From UBA2784 sp964494625 (lineage in GTDB: Bacteria > Pseudomonadota > Alphaproteobacteria > Micropepsales > Micropepsaceae), in NCBI GenBank assembly GCA_964494625.1, contig CAZBRT010000002.1, positions 558,001 to 622,000 of the forward strand: DNA of 64,000 nucleotides, read 5' to 3'. The first letter of the stretch is position 1; each line of letters begins with the position of its first letter. The position numbers were made by a program, and so were the translations under genes. Positions 50,068-59,472 of the stretch are shown piece by piece. The notes under the pieces were generated by a model. That model was not told the DNA's origin. It ran no database searches and saw only the letters and a program-made list of their open reading frames with translations.

Positions 50068-50967
50068 ATGGCGTCCTTTGTCATCCGCCCCTTGAGCCCG
50101 CATATCGGCGCCGTGGTTGACGGGATCAATCTCGGCGACAATTTCAGCACCGCCGACATTGCCGCCCTGCATGCGGGGCTGATGGCGCACCGGATCATTT
50201 TTTTCGAGAACCAGACCATCACGCCCCGCCAGCAGCGGGATTTCTCGGCGCGGTTCGGCGCGCTGCATTCGCATCCCGTCTATCCGCCGCTGCCTGATGT
50301 TCCTGAAGTGATGGTGCTCGACAACCACCCCGGCAATCCGACGCATAATGACAATTGGCATTCGGACACCACGTTCCTGCCCGAGCCACCGATGGGCGCT
50401 TTGCTGCATGCGGTGGAGATTCCGCCGTCGGGTGGCGATACGATCTGGGCCAACATGGTCATGGCTGCCGCCACGCTTTCGGCTCCCTTGCGCGCATTCC
50501 TTGCGGGGCTTTCGGCCGAGCACAGTTTCATGCGTGCCTTCCCGCCGGACTGGACAGTCAGCAAGAATGCGGGCCGCGAGAAATACGAAAAGGCGGTGCG
50601 CGAAAACCCGCCCGAAATCCATCCTGTCATCCGCACGCATCCCGAGACGGGCGAAGACATCCTGAACGTCAATTACGGCTTCACCACCAAGATCAAGGGG
50701 CTGCGCGGCAACGAAAGCCGGATGCTGCTGCAATTCCTGCATGCGCATGTCCAGAAGCCCGAGTTCCAGGTGCGCTGGCGGTGGAAAAAGGGCGACATCG
50801 CGTTCTGGGACAATCGTTCAACGCAGCATTACGCGGTCAACGACTATCTGCCCCACCGCCGCATCATGCATCGTACGCTTCTGAAGGGTGACCGGCCCTT
50901 TTACGATCCGGCACGGGCGCGTGATGCAGTGAAGATTGCGGCCAGCCCTGAAAGGCGTCACGCCTGA
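50068..50967 (+). CDS. TauD/TfdA-family 2-oxoglutarate/Fe(II) dioxygenase
   Basis: 299 residues from the ATG at 50068. Iron site His98/Asp100 (WHSDTTF) and the late His in RRIMHRTLLKG, with Arg for 2-oxoglutarate. VIRPLSPHIGAVVDGINLG at the start and IFFENQTITPRQQRDFSARF are typical of taurine, 2,4-D or alpha-ketoglutarate sulfonate dioxygenases. Oxidises a small sulfonate, herbicide-like or related substrate; which one cannot be told. Divergent from recA. Confidence 0.9.
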   Translation: MASFVIRPLSPHIGAVVDGINLGDNFSTADIAALHAGLMAHRIIFFENQTITPRQQRDFSARFGALHSHPVYPPLPDVPEVMVLDNHPGNPTHNDNWHSDTTFLPEPPMGALLHAVEIPPSGGDTIWANMVMAAATLSAPLRAFLAGLSAEHSFMRAFPPDWTVSKNAGREKYEKAVRENPPEIHPVIRTHPETGEDILNVNYGFTTKIKGLRGNESRMLLQFLHAHVQKPEFQVRWRWKKGDIAFWDNRSTQHYAVNDYLPHRRIMHRTLLKGDRPFYDPARARDAVKIAASPERRHA

Positions 50968-51052
50968 TCCCGTCGGAAGCAGGGCCAGGAAAGGCCTTCT
51001 TTCGCCCACACGGAAAAGCGGATAGACAGCGGCCCAAGAAAGGCACGCAAAC

Positions 51053-51757
51053 ATGTCTGTCCTGAAGAGCATCAAATCAACACTCGTTCCCATTCACCGC
51101 GAAGGCTGGCGCTTTGCCGCCGTCTTCGCGCTCATCGCGATCGCCTTTCTTGTGGCGCGGCTTTATGTGCCCTTCGCGATCGGCGTGGTGGTGACGCTCT
51201 GGTGCCTCTATTTCTTCCGCAATCCCCAGCGCGTGACACCGTTGCGGGACGGGCTTGTGATCTCGCCGGCAGACGGTCGCGTGTCGATGATTGCGGAAGT
51301 CATTCCACCGCCCGAGCTTGATCTGCCACGCGAAAAAATCACGCGCATCTCGATTTTCATGAATGTGTTTGACGTGCACATCAACCGCTCCCCGGTCGCG
51401 GGGCGCATCACAAGGCTTGCCTATGTCGCCGGGCGCTTCCTGAACGCAGAGCTCGACAAGGCGAGCGAGCACAATGAACGCCAGGCGCTGACCATCGCGA
51501 TGAATGACGGCAGGCTGATCGGCGTCGTCCAGATCGCGGGGCTTGTCGCGCGCCGGATCGTGTCCTTCGTCAAGGAGAGCGACCATCTGGCTGCCGGGCA
51601 GCGATTCGGCCTCATCCGCTTCGGCAGCCGTGTCGATGTCTATCTGCCGCAGGGTGTCACGGCGCTTGCCTGTGTGGGGCAGCGCGCCATTGCCGGTGAG
51701 ACCGTTCTGGCCGACATTGCAGGCAGCGAAGTGCAGCGTACGGGAAGGAAGGCGTGA
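51053..51757 (+). CDS. psd: Phosphatidylserine decarboxylase proenzyme (Psd-B type)
   Basis: 234 residues, the short Psd form. One or two N-terminal membrane segments (FAAVFALIAIAFLVARLYVP), the ISPADGRV and MNVFDVHINRSP blocks, and the autocleavage site Gly191-Ser192 (RFGSRVDVYLP), from which Ser192 becomes the pyruvoyl group. Makes phosphatidylethanolamine in the inner membrane. The GTG of pssA overlaps its stop, so the two are coupled. Confidence 0.96.
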   Translation: MSVLKSIKSTLVPIHREGWRFAAVFALIAIAFLVARLYVPFAIGVVVTLWCLYFFRNPQRVTPLRDGLVISPADGRVSMIAEVIPPPELDLPREKITRISIFMNVFDVHINRSPVAGRITRLAYVAGRFLNAELDKASEHNERQALTIAMNDGRLIGVVQIAGLVARRIVSFVKESDHLAAGQRFGLIRFGSRVDVYLPQGVTALACVGQRAIAGETVLADIAGSEVQRTGRKA

Positions 51758-52581
51758 ACTTGGCGCCGGACGAAAACAGACCCAGACGTTTCCGTGGCAA
51801 TGCCATTGGCGGCATTCCCATCCGCTTCCTGTGGCCCAATCTGGTCACGCTTCTGGCGCTGTGCAGTGGTGTGACGGCCATCCGATTTGCCGCTGAGGGG
51901 CGGTACGAGTTTGCGGTCGGCTGCGTGATCCTTGCCATCGTTCTCGACACGCTGGACGGCAGGCTTGCGCGCTATCTGCATGGCACCTCCCGGTTCGGCG
52001 CCGAACTTGATTCACTTGCCGACTTTGTGAACTTCGGTGTGGCGCCTGCCGTCCTCCTCCAATTCTGGACGCTGAATGCGTTGCCCAGCTTTGGCTGGGT
52101 CGCCTGCCTGATGCTTGTCATTGCCTGCGCGCTGCGGCTGGCGCGCTTCAATGTCATGCAGGAGGACACGGAAAGACCCGCATGGACCGGAAAATTCTTC
52201 CATGGTGTTCCAGCCCCTGCGGGCGCTGCCCTTGCGATGATGCCGATCTATCTCGGGTTCCTGGACATCGTGCCCAGCGGCAAGCCCGCCGCCTATTTTG
52301 TCGCCGCCTATGTCATCCTCGTCGCCGCGCTGATGATCAGCCGGTTGCCGACCTTTTCGGGAAAATCACTCACACGCATCAAGCGCGACCTGGTGCTGCC
52401 GGTGCTGGGCGCCGCCGCGCTCGTGGTCATGTGCCTGATCACGTTTCCATGGGAGACGCTGACTGTCATTTGCGTGCTTTATGTCGCGCTCCTGCCGGTC
52501 AGCTTCAGCCTCTACCGGCGCCAGATGACACGGGAGAGCGCACCGCCCCCCTTGCCCAACTCGCCCCCCTCGCCCAACTAG
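51754..52581 (+). CDS. pssA: CDP-diacylglycerol-serine O-phosphatidyltransferase
   Basis: 275 residues from GTG 51754, overlapping the psd stop (GTGA). CDP-alcohol phosphotransferase signature D-G-x2-A-R-x8-G-x3-D-x3-D: DTLDGRLARYL then GAELDSLAD. Seven or so membrane segments. Makes phosphatidylserine for the next gene, psd. The last residues are a Pro-rich tail (PPPLPNSPPSPN) made by an 18-base tandem duplication that reaches the stop codon. Confidence 0.95.
   Translation: MNLAPDENRPRRFRGNAIGGIPIRFLWPNLVTLLALCSGVTAIRFAAEGRYEFAVGCVILAIVLDTLDGRLARYLHGTSRFGAELDSLADFVNFGVAPAVLLQFWTLNALPSFGWVACLMLVIACALRLARFNVMQEDTERPAWTGKFFHGVPAPAGAALAMMPIYLGFLDIVPSGKPAAYFVAAYVILVAALMISRLPTFSGKSLTRIKRDLVLPVLGAAALVVMCLITFPWETLTVICVLYVALLPVSFSLYRRQMTRESAPPPLPNSPPSPN
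52544..52579. repeat. Two-copy 18-base repeat at the 3' end of pssA
   Basis: Units 52544-52561 and 52562-52579 differ in one base (T at 52553, C at 52571). They encode the Pro-rich tail of PssA, and the stop codon follows immediately. Unit length is six codons. Confidence 0.85.
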
Positions 52582-52692
52582 CCCGCCCCATTGACCCGCC
52601 AGCCTCCTTCAAGGAAGGTCGCGGATCGGGGGGCCCCAAGCGGATTGCGGGCCGGAGTGCTGCAGCTTTCTTGAACAAGCGGGGAATGCCGA

Positions 52693-53772
52693 ATGCCGAA
52701 CGCCGGTATCACCGGATGGGGCAAGTGCCTGCCGCCAGCCATTCTTTCCAACAGCGACATCGCCACTTTCCTTGAAACATCCGATGAGTGGATCACTTCG
52801 CGGACCGGCATCAGCACGCGGCGCATCGCGCATTGCTCGCTGACCGACATGGCGGAAGTTGCGGCCAAGCGCGCCATGGCCTGCGCCGGTATCTCGGGAA
52901 AAGACCTTGACCTCATCGTGATGGGCACGACCACCCATGACGAACAATGCCCCAACCAGGCATCGGGCGTGCAGCACCGCATTCCGGGCGCCGAGGGTTG
53001 CGGCGCAATGGACGTGAATACGGCCTGCACCAGCTTTCTCTATGGCCTCTCGACCGCCAGCGCGATGATCAAGACGGGAGCCATCAAGACGGCGCTCGTG
53101 CTGGGCGGCGAACTGATCTCACCCTTCATGAACTGGGATGACCGCAATGTGGCGGTCCTTTTCGGCGATGGCTGTGCCGCCGTCGTGCTGCAGGCGACGG
53201 ACAATGACGAAGGCGTCAAGCTGGAGCGGCTTGGTTGCTATGGCGACTCGCGCGCGATCCTGCAGATCCACGGCATGGGCGGCGCCTATGCGCATACTGG
53301 CCGTCTTCTGGGCTCAACAGAATGGCAGTTCGAGGGGCAGGAGATTTTCAAGAAGGCCGTCGGCGGCATGAGCCTTGCCAGCGATGACGTCCTGCGCCGC
53401 GCGGGCCTTGGCGCCGACGACGTTGACCTCTGCGTGCCGCATCAGGCCAATCTGCGCATCATCGAGGCGGTCGCCAAAAAGACCGGCATTCCGATGGAGC
53501 GCGTGTTCGTGACCGTCTCGCGCTATGGCAATATGTCGGCGGCCACGGTGCCGGTGGCGCTCTGTGATGCGCTGGAGGAAGGCCGGGTCAAGCCCGACAG
53601 TACGTTACTGATGCCTGCCTTTGGCGGCGGGCTTACCTTCTGCGCGCATCTGGTGCGCTGGGGCAGGCGCGTGACGCCGCTGGACACATCGGATGCCGCT
53701 TTGCCGCCGCAGGACCGCTCTGCCCTTGAGATCGTCGAATCCTACCGCAAGGCGAAGGGCCACAAAATTTGA
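52693..53772 (+). CDS. Beta-ketoacyl-ACP synthase III-like enzyme
   Basis: 359 residues, a little longer than FabH. Catalytic triad in FabH-like positions: Cys112 (NTACTSFLYG), His in VPHQANLRII and Asn in SRYGNMSAAT. GTTTHDEQCPNQASGVQHR is also typical. Either the initiating condensing enzyme of fatty-acid synthesis or a specialised KAS III (for example alkyl chain or signal synthesis). plsX, usually next to fabH, is not here, so a specialised role is possible. C-terminal extension of about 30 residues. Confidence 0.85.
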   Translation: MPNAGITGWGKCLPPAILSNSDIATFLETSDEWITSRTGISTRRIAHCSLTDMAEVAAKRAMACAGISGKDLDLIVMGTTTHDEQCPNQASGVQHRIPGAEGCGAMDVNTACTSFLYGLSTASAMIKTGAIKTALVLGGELISPFMNWDDRNVAVLFGDGCAAVVLQATDNDEGVKLERLGCYGDSRAILQIHGMGGAYAHTGRLLGSTEWQFEGQEIFKKAVGGMSLASDDVLRRAGLGADDVDLCVPHQANLRIIEAVAKKTGIPMERVFVTVSRYGNMSAATVPVALCDALEEGRVKPDSTLLMPAFGGGLTFCAHLVRWGRRVTPLDTSDAALPPQDRSALEIVESYRKAKGHKI

Positions 53773-53950
53773 GGTCGGTCAGCGCCCGGGATTGCGCCCA
53801 CAACGCCGCTCAACTGGCAGCGGCCGACAGGGCCGTTGCAGCATAGAGCCTTCCGACCCGTGTCTCCAAATGTGATCGGCGCAATCCGCCCGGCGCAGAC
53901 GCACTTGTGCTACAGGTCCCCACCCACGACACAAAAAAGGAAGATTGATT

Positions 53951-54457
53951 GTGACTTTTAACATCTATCAGACGAGCGTTCCGGCCTTCATGCAGACGCT
54001 GAACGCGGTCTCAGCTTTGCTGGCCAAGGCCGTCGCCCATGCCGAAGCCAAGAAGATCGAGCCCGCGGTCCTGATCAACGCGCGCCTCGCGCCCGACATG
54101 CTCCCGCTCTCGCGTCAAATCCAGATCATGAGCGACGCCGCGAAGGGTGCCGCCGCGCGCCTTGCCGGCATCGACGTGCCGAGCTTTCCCGACACGGAAA
54201 CGACCTTCGCCGAACTCCAGGCCCGCATTGCAAAAACTTTGGACTTCCTCAAGGGCTTGAAGCCAGCGCAATTCGCAGGCGGTGAAACACGCGAAGTCAC
54301 CCTCAAAATGGGTGGGCAGGACGTGAAGTTCACGGGCGCGAACTACCTCTCGCACCTCGCCTTCCCGAACTTCTACTTCCACGCCACAACCACCTACAAC
54401 ATCCTGCGCCACAACGGCATCGACATCGGCAAGCGCGATTTCATCGGCACGATCTGA
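53951..54457 (+). CDS. DUF1993 protein
   Basis: 168 residues from GTG 53951, with AAGGA about 10 bases upstream; a TTG at 53945 is less likely. Features MTFNIYQTSVPAFMQTLNAV, NARLAPDMLPLSRQIQIMSD, and NYLSHLAFPNFYFHATTTYN with conserved His residues. The fold resembles a DinB-like four-helix bundle (metal-binding possible). Of unknown function; no signal or membrane segment. Single gene. Confidence 0.9.
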   Translation: MTFNIYQTSVPAFMQTLNAVSALLAKAVAHAEAKKIEPAVLINARLAPDMLPLSRQIQIMSDAAKGAAARLAGIDVPSFPDTETTFAELQARIAKTLDFLKGLKPAQFAGGETREVTLKMGGQDVKFTGANYLSHLAFPNFYFHATTTYNILRHNGIDIGKRDFIGTI

Positions 54458-54463
54458 GTGAAA

Positions 54464-54494
54464 CGGAAGCGCGGGCCGAGTGTCCGCGCTTCCG
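54464..54494. terminator. Hairpin between the DUF1993 gene and cckA (candidate terminator)
   Basis: Perfect arms CGGAAGCGCGG (54464-54474) and CCGCGCTTCCG (54484-54494), 9-base loop. On the minus strand three T follow the stem, so it may end cckA transcripts, 80 bases after the stop, and could also slow plus-strand transcription. The T-run is short. Confidence 0.5.
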
Positions 54495-54574
54495 CAACAT
54501 CACTCGTTGGTGCGCGGTGCCGCAAGATGAGTGGCGCGCACACCCATGTGGAAGTGGTCGCGGTTTCGAATGGA

Positions 54575-56920
54575 CTATTCTGCGGCCCCCTTGGCCATCA
54601 CGTCCTTCACCTTGGCGGCCAATTCCTTCAGGTTGAAGGGCTTGGGCAGGAATTCGATCTCGCTGGCATCCTCGCCGGTGCGGCGGAAGGCATCTTCCGC
54701 ATAGCCCGACATGAAGATCACCTTGAGGCCGGGGCGGCGCTTTTCGACTTCGCGCACCAGTTCTGGCCCGCTCATGCCGGGCATCTCGACATCGGTCACC
54801 AAGATGTCGATGGCGCCATCATAGTGGCCAAGGATTTCAAGGGCCGCCTCGCCGCCTTCGGCTTCGAGCACCGTATAGCCGCGCATGGTGAGTGCGCGCG
54901 CCGCAAACGAGCGCACCGAGTTATCGTCCTCGACCAGCATCACGGTTCCCATGCCTGTCAGGTCACGCGGCACCGGCTTGTCCTCGACCGGTGTCAGCTC
55001 CTCGTTGGAAGCGTCGTGGCGCGGCAGCCAGATCTTGAAGACGGTGCCCTTGCCGGTCTCGCTTTCGGGGAAGACAAAACCGCCGGATTGCTTCACGAAG
55101 CCATAGACCATCGACAGACCAAGGCCGGTGCCCGCACCGACGCCCTTGGTCGTGAAGAAAGGTTCAAATATCTTGCCGATGATCTCGCGCGCAATGCCGG
55201 TGCCGGTATCGGCAACTTCAATCCGCACATAGTCGCGCGGGGTGATCATGGCATGGCCTTCGGCGGCCACGTCGGCGGCGGCGACATTGCTTGTGCGGAT
55301 CGTCACCGTACCGCCATCGGGCATGGCGTCGCGCGCATTGACGGCGAGGTTCACGATCATCGTGTCGAAATGCGCGCCATCCACCAGCACGGGCCAGACA
55401 TCACGGCTGAGCTCATGGACGAGCCTGACGCGCTCGCCGATCACGCGCCGCAGCATCTCGCCCATTTCGGTGAGGAGATCATTGACCGAGAAGGGCCTAG
55501 GCTGAAGCGTCTGCTTGCGTGAATAGGCCAGAAGCTGCCCGACCAATCGCGCGGCGCGGGTGGCACCACTCTTGATCTGCATGAGATCGCCGAACGAGGG
55601 ATCGCCTGCACGGTGCTTGCCCAGAAGGATGTCGGCAAAGCCGAGGATGGCCGTCAGGATGTTGTTGAAGTCGTGCGCGATGCCGCCGGCCATGGTGCCG
55701 ACGGTCTGCATTTTCTGCGCCTGCGCCATCTGGGTCTCCAGCGCGCGCATCTCGGTCGTATCGATGATGTAAACCGCGACGTTGAAGCGGCTCGCGCCAC
55801 TCTCGGCATCGGCATCGGTCGTGCCTTCGCCGTTCGAGGTTTCATGCCCCTTCATTCGGCTTTGTGCACGGGCCACATGAACCTGACCTGACGCGTCCGC
55901 CTTCATGCCGAAGCGCAGTTCTGCGGGCGCTGCAGGCGCATTGCCGTTCATCGCGGCCTCGATGCGCTGGCGCAATTCGGCGCGGTCCTCGGGGGCCACC
56001 CAATCCGCCAGCTTGCGGCCGGTCAGGGCGGCGGTTGCCTCTTCACCCAGGAAGCGGGCGAGCGCCTCGTTGGCTTCCTCGATCGAACCGGTTTCACCGT
56101 CGATCAGCGCGATGCCGATAGGGGCGGCGGTGAAGAAGCTTTTGACGGGCACTTCGGGTTGTGAGGGCATATCGATGGAAACCTGCGCCCGGGGTTCGGC
56201 ATTGGCGGCCGGAACCGATTGCGTATCGTCGGGCGATCTCACGCCGGGGAACGGCAGCACGACGGCACCGCCATCCTTGCGCCCTTCATCCACCGGCTCA
56301 AGCCGCCACATGGTGAGGCGGCTTTCGTCGGTGAGCGGCGAGACCGTGACCTTGAACCAGGAAGTTTTTTCGCCCTTGACCGCCTTGGAACGCACGTCGG
56401 CACTCGCCTTGCCGCCTTCTGCTGCCGCACGCACCAGACGATAGAGGCGACCCGCCATGTCGGCGTGGCTGTCGAGCAGAAGCTCGGGCGGTGTGGTCGG
56501 CCCGCCGGTCGCGGGTGCAGCCAGCTTGCGATAGGCGCGGTTGGCAAAAAGAATGTCGCCTGCGCGGTTGGTGACGGCGAGCGGATGCTCGAAACCGTCA
56601 AACGCCTTGGTCAGCACGCGGGATTTCTTGTCGCGGAAAAGCGGCTGGGGCTCGCTGACCGCAATCGCCACCAGAAAGCCGATACCTGTCAGGGTCAATC
56701 CGACAAGCAAGGCCAGGCCGGCAAAGCCCGCCTGATCCTGATACATCACCGACAGGACGCCCGCCGCCACCGCGATCCCCATGAATACGGCCGCACCGAG
56801 CGACGCCGCGTGACCAGGGTTGCGCATGTTGAGGCGCGCGCGTGTCTGCCGCGGCCCTGCCAGCGTGAGCGGCAGGGTCTCATCGGCAGCAGGGGGGTCG
56901 GATTGGGGCGTCAGGGTCAT
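54575..56920 (-). CDS. cckA: Cell-cycle hybrid histidine kinase CckA
   Basis: 781 residues. Two membrane segments (about 37-60 and 66-88), two PAS-like regions (about 105-215 and 260-395), HisKA with phosphorylated His416 (GGIAHDFNN), HATPase with N-box NLAVNARDAM and DTGTG, and a C-terminal receiver with Asp710 (DILVTDVEMPG) and Lys760. This architecture is the alphaproteobacterial CckA, which sends phosphate via ChpT to CtrA and CpdR. Next to flhB, as in other Alphaproteobacteria; the stop lies 26 bases before the gene order's flhB stop in the opposite sense of transcription: flhB is upstream. Confidence 0.95.
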   Translation of the reverse strand: MTLTPQSDPPAADETLPLTLAGPRQTRARLNMRNPGHAASLGAAVFMGIAVAAGVLSVMYQDQAGFAGLALLVGLTLTGIGFLVAIAVSEPQPLFRDKKSRVLTKAFDGFEHPLAVTNRAGDILFANRAYRKLAAPATGGPTTPPELLLDSHADMAGRLYRLVRAAAEGGKASADVRSKAVKGEKTSWFKVTVSPLTDESRLTMWRLEPVDEGRKDGGAVVLPFPGVRSPDDTQSVPAANAEPRAQVSIDMPSQPEVPVKSFFTAAPIGIALIDGETGSIEEANEALARFLGEEATAALTGRKLADWVAPEDRAELRQRIEAAMNGNAPAAPAELRFGMKADASGQVHVARAQSRMKGHETSNGEGTTDADAESGASRFNVAVYIIDTTEMRALETQMAQAQKMQTVGTMAGGIAHDFNNILTAILGFADILLGKHRAGDPSFGDLMQIKSGATRAARLVGQLLAYSRKQTLQPRPFSVNDLLTEMGEMLRRVIGERVRLVHELSRDVWPVLVDGAHFDTMIVNLAVNARDAMPDGGTVTIRTSNVAAADVAAEGHAMITPRDYVRIEVADTGTGIAREIIGKIFEPFFTTKGVGAGTGLGLSMVYGFVKQSGGFVFPESETGKGTVFKIWLPRHDASNEELTPVEDKPVPRDLTGMGTVMLVEDDNSVRSFAARALTMRGYTVLEAEGGEAALEILGHYDGAIDILVTDVEMPGMSGPELVREVEKRRPGLKVIFMSGYAEDAFRRTGEDASEIEFLPKPFNLKELAAKVKDVMAKGAAE

Positions 56921-56946
56921 GGGCGGCGGCGAATCACGTTACGGCG

Positions 56947-58014
56947 TCAGGAACGGCGCCTCAGACGGTAAACATAGCCGATGACCTGCGCCACTGCCTT
57001 GAACTGCTCGGCCGGGATCACGCCATCGATATCCACAGAAGCGTAGAGCGCGCGGGCCAATGGCGGATTTTCGACCACGGGCACCCCAGCTTCCGTGGCC
57101 ACATCGCGGATGCGAAGGGCTAAAGCATCCACACCCTTGGCGACGCAGACCGGGGCGGTCATCTCCCCCTGCTCGTAGCGCAGGGCGACCGCGTAGTGGG
57201 TCGGGTTCATGATGACGACGGTCGCCTTGGGCACTTCGGCCATCATGCGCTTCTTCGACTTTTCAGCGCGGATCTGGCGCAGCTTGGCCTTGACCATCGG
57301 ATCGCCTTCCGACTGGCGCAGCTCTTCCTTCACTTCCTGTTTGCTCATGCGCATGCGCTGCATGAAGCTCCAGCGCTGGAAGAACCAGTCGAGAGCCGCA
57401 AAGACGGCCATCACGGCCAGCATCGCGCCAAGCATGGACAACGCAAGGTCCGAGACGGCGGGGAAAATCTGTTCGGGTGAGAGCGTCACCGCCTCGGCGA
57501 TGCGATCACGCTCGGGCCAGACCGTGAATACGCCCGCGGCACCCACCGCCACCATCTTGATGATGCCCTTGGCAAAGTTGATCAGCGCGTGACTGCCATA
57601 GAGGCGATTGAAGCCTGCCATCGGCGACAGCCGCGACGGGCTCCATTTGAGGCGTTCGGTCGAGAAGCGCGGCGGGCTCTGGATCACGTGACCGGCGATG
57701 GCTGAGATCATCATCGCGCCCAAGGGCAGCGCCATCAGCGTCATGAGCGACAGGGCGACGTTGGCCACCATGTCCATGAGACCCGCGCCATCGGCCGCGA
57801 AAGCATGGGGGCGCTCGATGAAGGCGCGGAACGTGCGCATGAAATCCGACGCGACAGGTGCTGCGCCGACCGCCACAATCAGGGTTGCGGACGCCATCAT
57901 CATGAAGGTGACGACGTCCTGACTTTGGGGAATCTCGCCCTTTTCAGCGGCGTCCTGGAGCCTCTTTTGTGTGGGCTCTTCTGTCTTTTGTGACTTGTCG
58001 TTTTCTTCGGCCAT
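56947..58014 (-). CDS. flhB: Flagellar export apparatus switch protein
   Basis: 355 residues. Four membrane helices and a cytoplasmic domain with the autocleavage motif NPTH (270-273), where cleavage after Asn switches export from rod/hook to filament proteins. Charged Lys/Glu-rich N-terminus (EENDKSQKTEEPTQKRLQDA) is also typical. Operon: fliQ-fliR-flhB-cckA, all on the minus strand, with flhB 8 bases after fliR. Confidence 0.97.
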   Translation of the reverse strand: MAEENDKSQKTEEPTQKRLQDAAEKGEIPQSQDVVTFMMMASATLIVAVGAAPVASDFMRTFRAFIERPHAFAADGAGLMDMVANVALSLMTLMALPLGAMMISAIAGHVIQSPPRFSTERLKWSPSRLSPMAGFNRLYGSHALINFAKGIIKMVAVGAAGVFTVWPERDRIAEAVTLSPEQIFPAVSDLALSMLGAMLAVMAVFAALDWFFQRWSFMQRMRMSKQEVKEELRQSEGDPMVKAKLRQIRAEKSKKRMMAEVPKATVVIMNPTHYAVALRYEQGEMTAPVCVAKGVDALALRIRDVATEAGVPVVENPPLARALYASVDIDGVIPAEQFKAVAQVIGYVYRLRRRS

Positions 58015-58022
58015 CAGGGCGC

Positions 58023-58790
58023 CTATCCCGCAAGGCTGCCGATTTCGGCGGCAAAGCTGTCAAGGAACCACGTCATCATCAGCGCCAGCAGCGAGGCAAG
58101 CAGCGTGAAGCCGATCAGGATGTTGGCCGGCATGGTCAGGAAGAAAATCTGCACCTGCGGCATCATTTTCGAAATCACACCGGTGCCGAGATAGAACACG
58201 AGGCCGAAGACCAGGAACGGCGCACTCATCTGGATGCCCAGCGTGAAGGCGCCTGCGGCCATGTGGATGACAAGCTCCAGGAGGTCGGCCGATTCCGGCA
58301 TCACACCGGGCGCAAAAAGCAGATAGGACCCGTGCACCGCGCCAATCAGCAAATGATGCATGCCGGTCGCAAAGATGAGGGTGATCGCCAGAAGCGTCAG
58401 GAACGTGCTGACCAAGGCGGATTGCGCACCCTGCGTCGGATCAATGGCCATCGCAAAGCCAAGGCCGGTCTGCATCGCGATCACGCTGCCGGCGACCTGA
58501 AGCGCACTCATCACAAGGCGCGCGGCACCGCCGAGCGCGATGCCAACCACGATCTCGGTCACCAGAAGCCCGGCAAGACCAAGGATGGTCTCCGGCATGA
58601 GGGGAACGCTGGCTGCATTCATCGGCGTAAGAAGAAGCGACGTTGCCAGCGCAAGCCCAAGGCGGAAGCGCGGCGAAACCATCATCTCGCCGATCACCGG
58701 CAAGAGCATCATCATCGCGCCGACCCGCGCGAAGGTCAGAAGAAACGGCCAGACGTGATCCGGCAGGAGCCCTGAGAGGTCGATGGTCAT
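58023..58790 (-). CDS. fliR: Flagellar export protein FliR
   Basis: 255 residues, six hydrophobic segments of the export gate: PFLLTFARVGAMMMLLPVIG, LGLALATSLLLTPMNAAS, GLGFAMAIDPTQGAQSALVS, and PQVQIFFLTMPANILIGFTL. Forms the FliPQR pore with FliP and FliQ. 28 bases downstream of fliQ. Confidence 0.95.
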   Translation of the reverse strand: MTIDLSGLLPDHVWPFLLTFARVGAMMMLLPVIGEMMVSPRFRLGLALATSLLLTPMNAASVPLMPETILGLAGLLVTEIVVGIALGGAARLVMSALQVAGSVIAMQTGLGFAMAIDPTQGAQSALVSTFLTLLAITLIFATGMHHLLIGAVHGSYLLFAPGVMPESADLLELVIHMAAGAFTLGIQMSAPFLVFGLVFYLGTGVISKMMPQVQIFFLTMPANILIGFTLLASLLALMMTWFLDSFAAEIGSLAG

Positions 58791-58818
58791 GGGCCGCCTG
58801 CCCCTTCAAACGGTCGCG

Positions 58819-59082
58819 TCAGGGCGAGACGATGTGGGCGACAACGTCCTGCATATAGGCCGCCATCACGTCACCCATGAAGGGCAGAAGGACGATGAGG
58901 CCGCCGAAGATCGCGAGGATTTTCGGCACAAAGACAATCGTTGCCTCCTGGATCTGCATCAATGCCTGAAGCACGCCGATGCCTGTGCCGACCACCAGCG
59001 CGATCAGCATGACGGGGCCGGCCATCTTGAGGAGGACCCAGATCGACTGGGTAGCAATGTCGAGCACTTCAGCGCCGGTCAT
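58819..59082 (-). CDS. fliQ: Flagellar export protein FliQ
   Basis: 87 residues, two membrane hairpins (VLLKMAGPVMLIALVVGTGI, FVPKILAIFGGLIVLLPFMG) with the FliQ linker QALMQIQEATIVFVPK between. Part of the FliPQR export gate. 61 bases downstream of fliE. Confidence 0.95.
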   Translation of the reverse strand: MTGAEVLDIATQSIWVLLKMAGPVMLIALVVGTGIGVLQALMQIQEATIVFVPKILAIFGGLIVLLPFMGDVMAAYMQDVVAHIVSP

Positions 59083-59143
59083 GTCAGGTGATCCCTTGCG
59101 TTCTGCAAAGCGGAAAAAGGAAGTAAGGGCCGATTACGGCCCG

Positions 59144-59458
59144 TCAGATCGGCATTTTCATCACTTCCTGATAGGCGTTGATGACGCGATCACGGACGGT
59201 GACAATGGTTTCAAGGGTCGACTCGGCTTCGGCAATCGCCGTCACCACATCGACAAGTTCGCCGCGCCCGGCGGCGGCATCGGCAATCGCCTGCTCGCCC
59301 GCACGGGTCTGGGCAATGCCTTCGCCCAGCGCGTCGGCGACCAGATCGGCAAACTTGCCGCCTGATCCCGACATGGCTTCGGTTCCCGTTCCGGCACCTG
59401 TCGCGACGCGGGCTGCATTCGTATAGGCCTGAAGGGCTGAAGCGGCGTTGATGGTCAT
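59144..59458 (-). CDS. fliE: Flagellar hook-basal body complex protein FliE
   Basis: 104 residues. Low-complexity Ala/Gly N-terminus then the FliE pattern (GGKFADLVADALGEGIAQTR, LVDVVTAIAEAESTLETIVT, RDRVINAYQEVMKMPI). Links the MS ring to the rod. 14 bases after flgC. Confidence 0.93.
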   Translation of the reverse strand: MTINAASALQAYTNAARVATGAGTGTEAMSGSGGKFADLVADALGEGIAQTRAGEQAIADAAAGRGELVDVVTAIAEAESTLETIVTVRDRVINAYQEVMKMPI

Positions 59459-59472
59459 GGTTCAGGGCCCCT

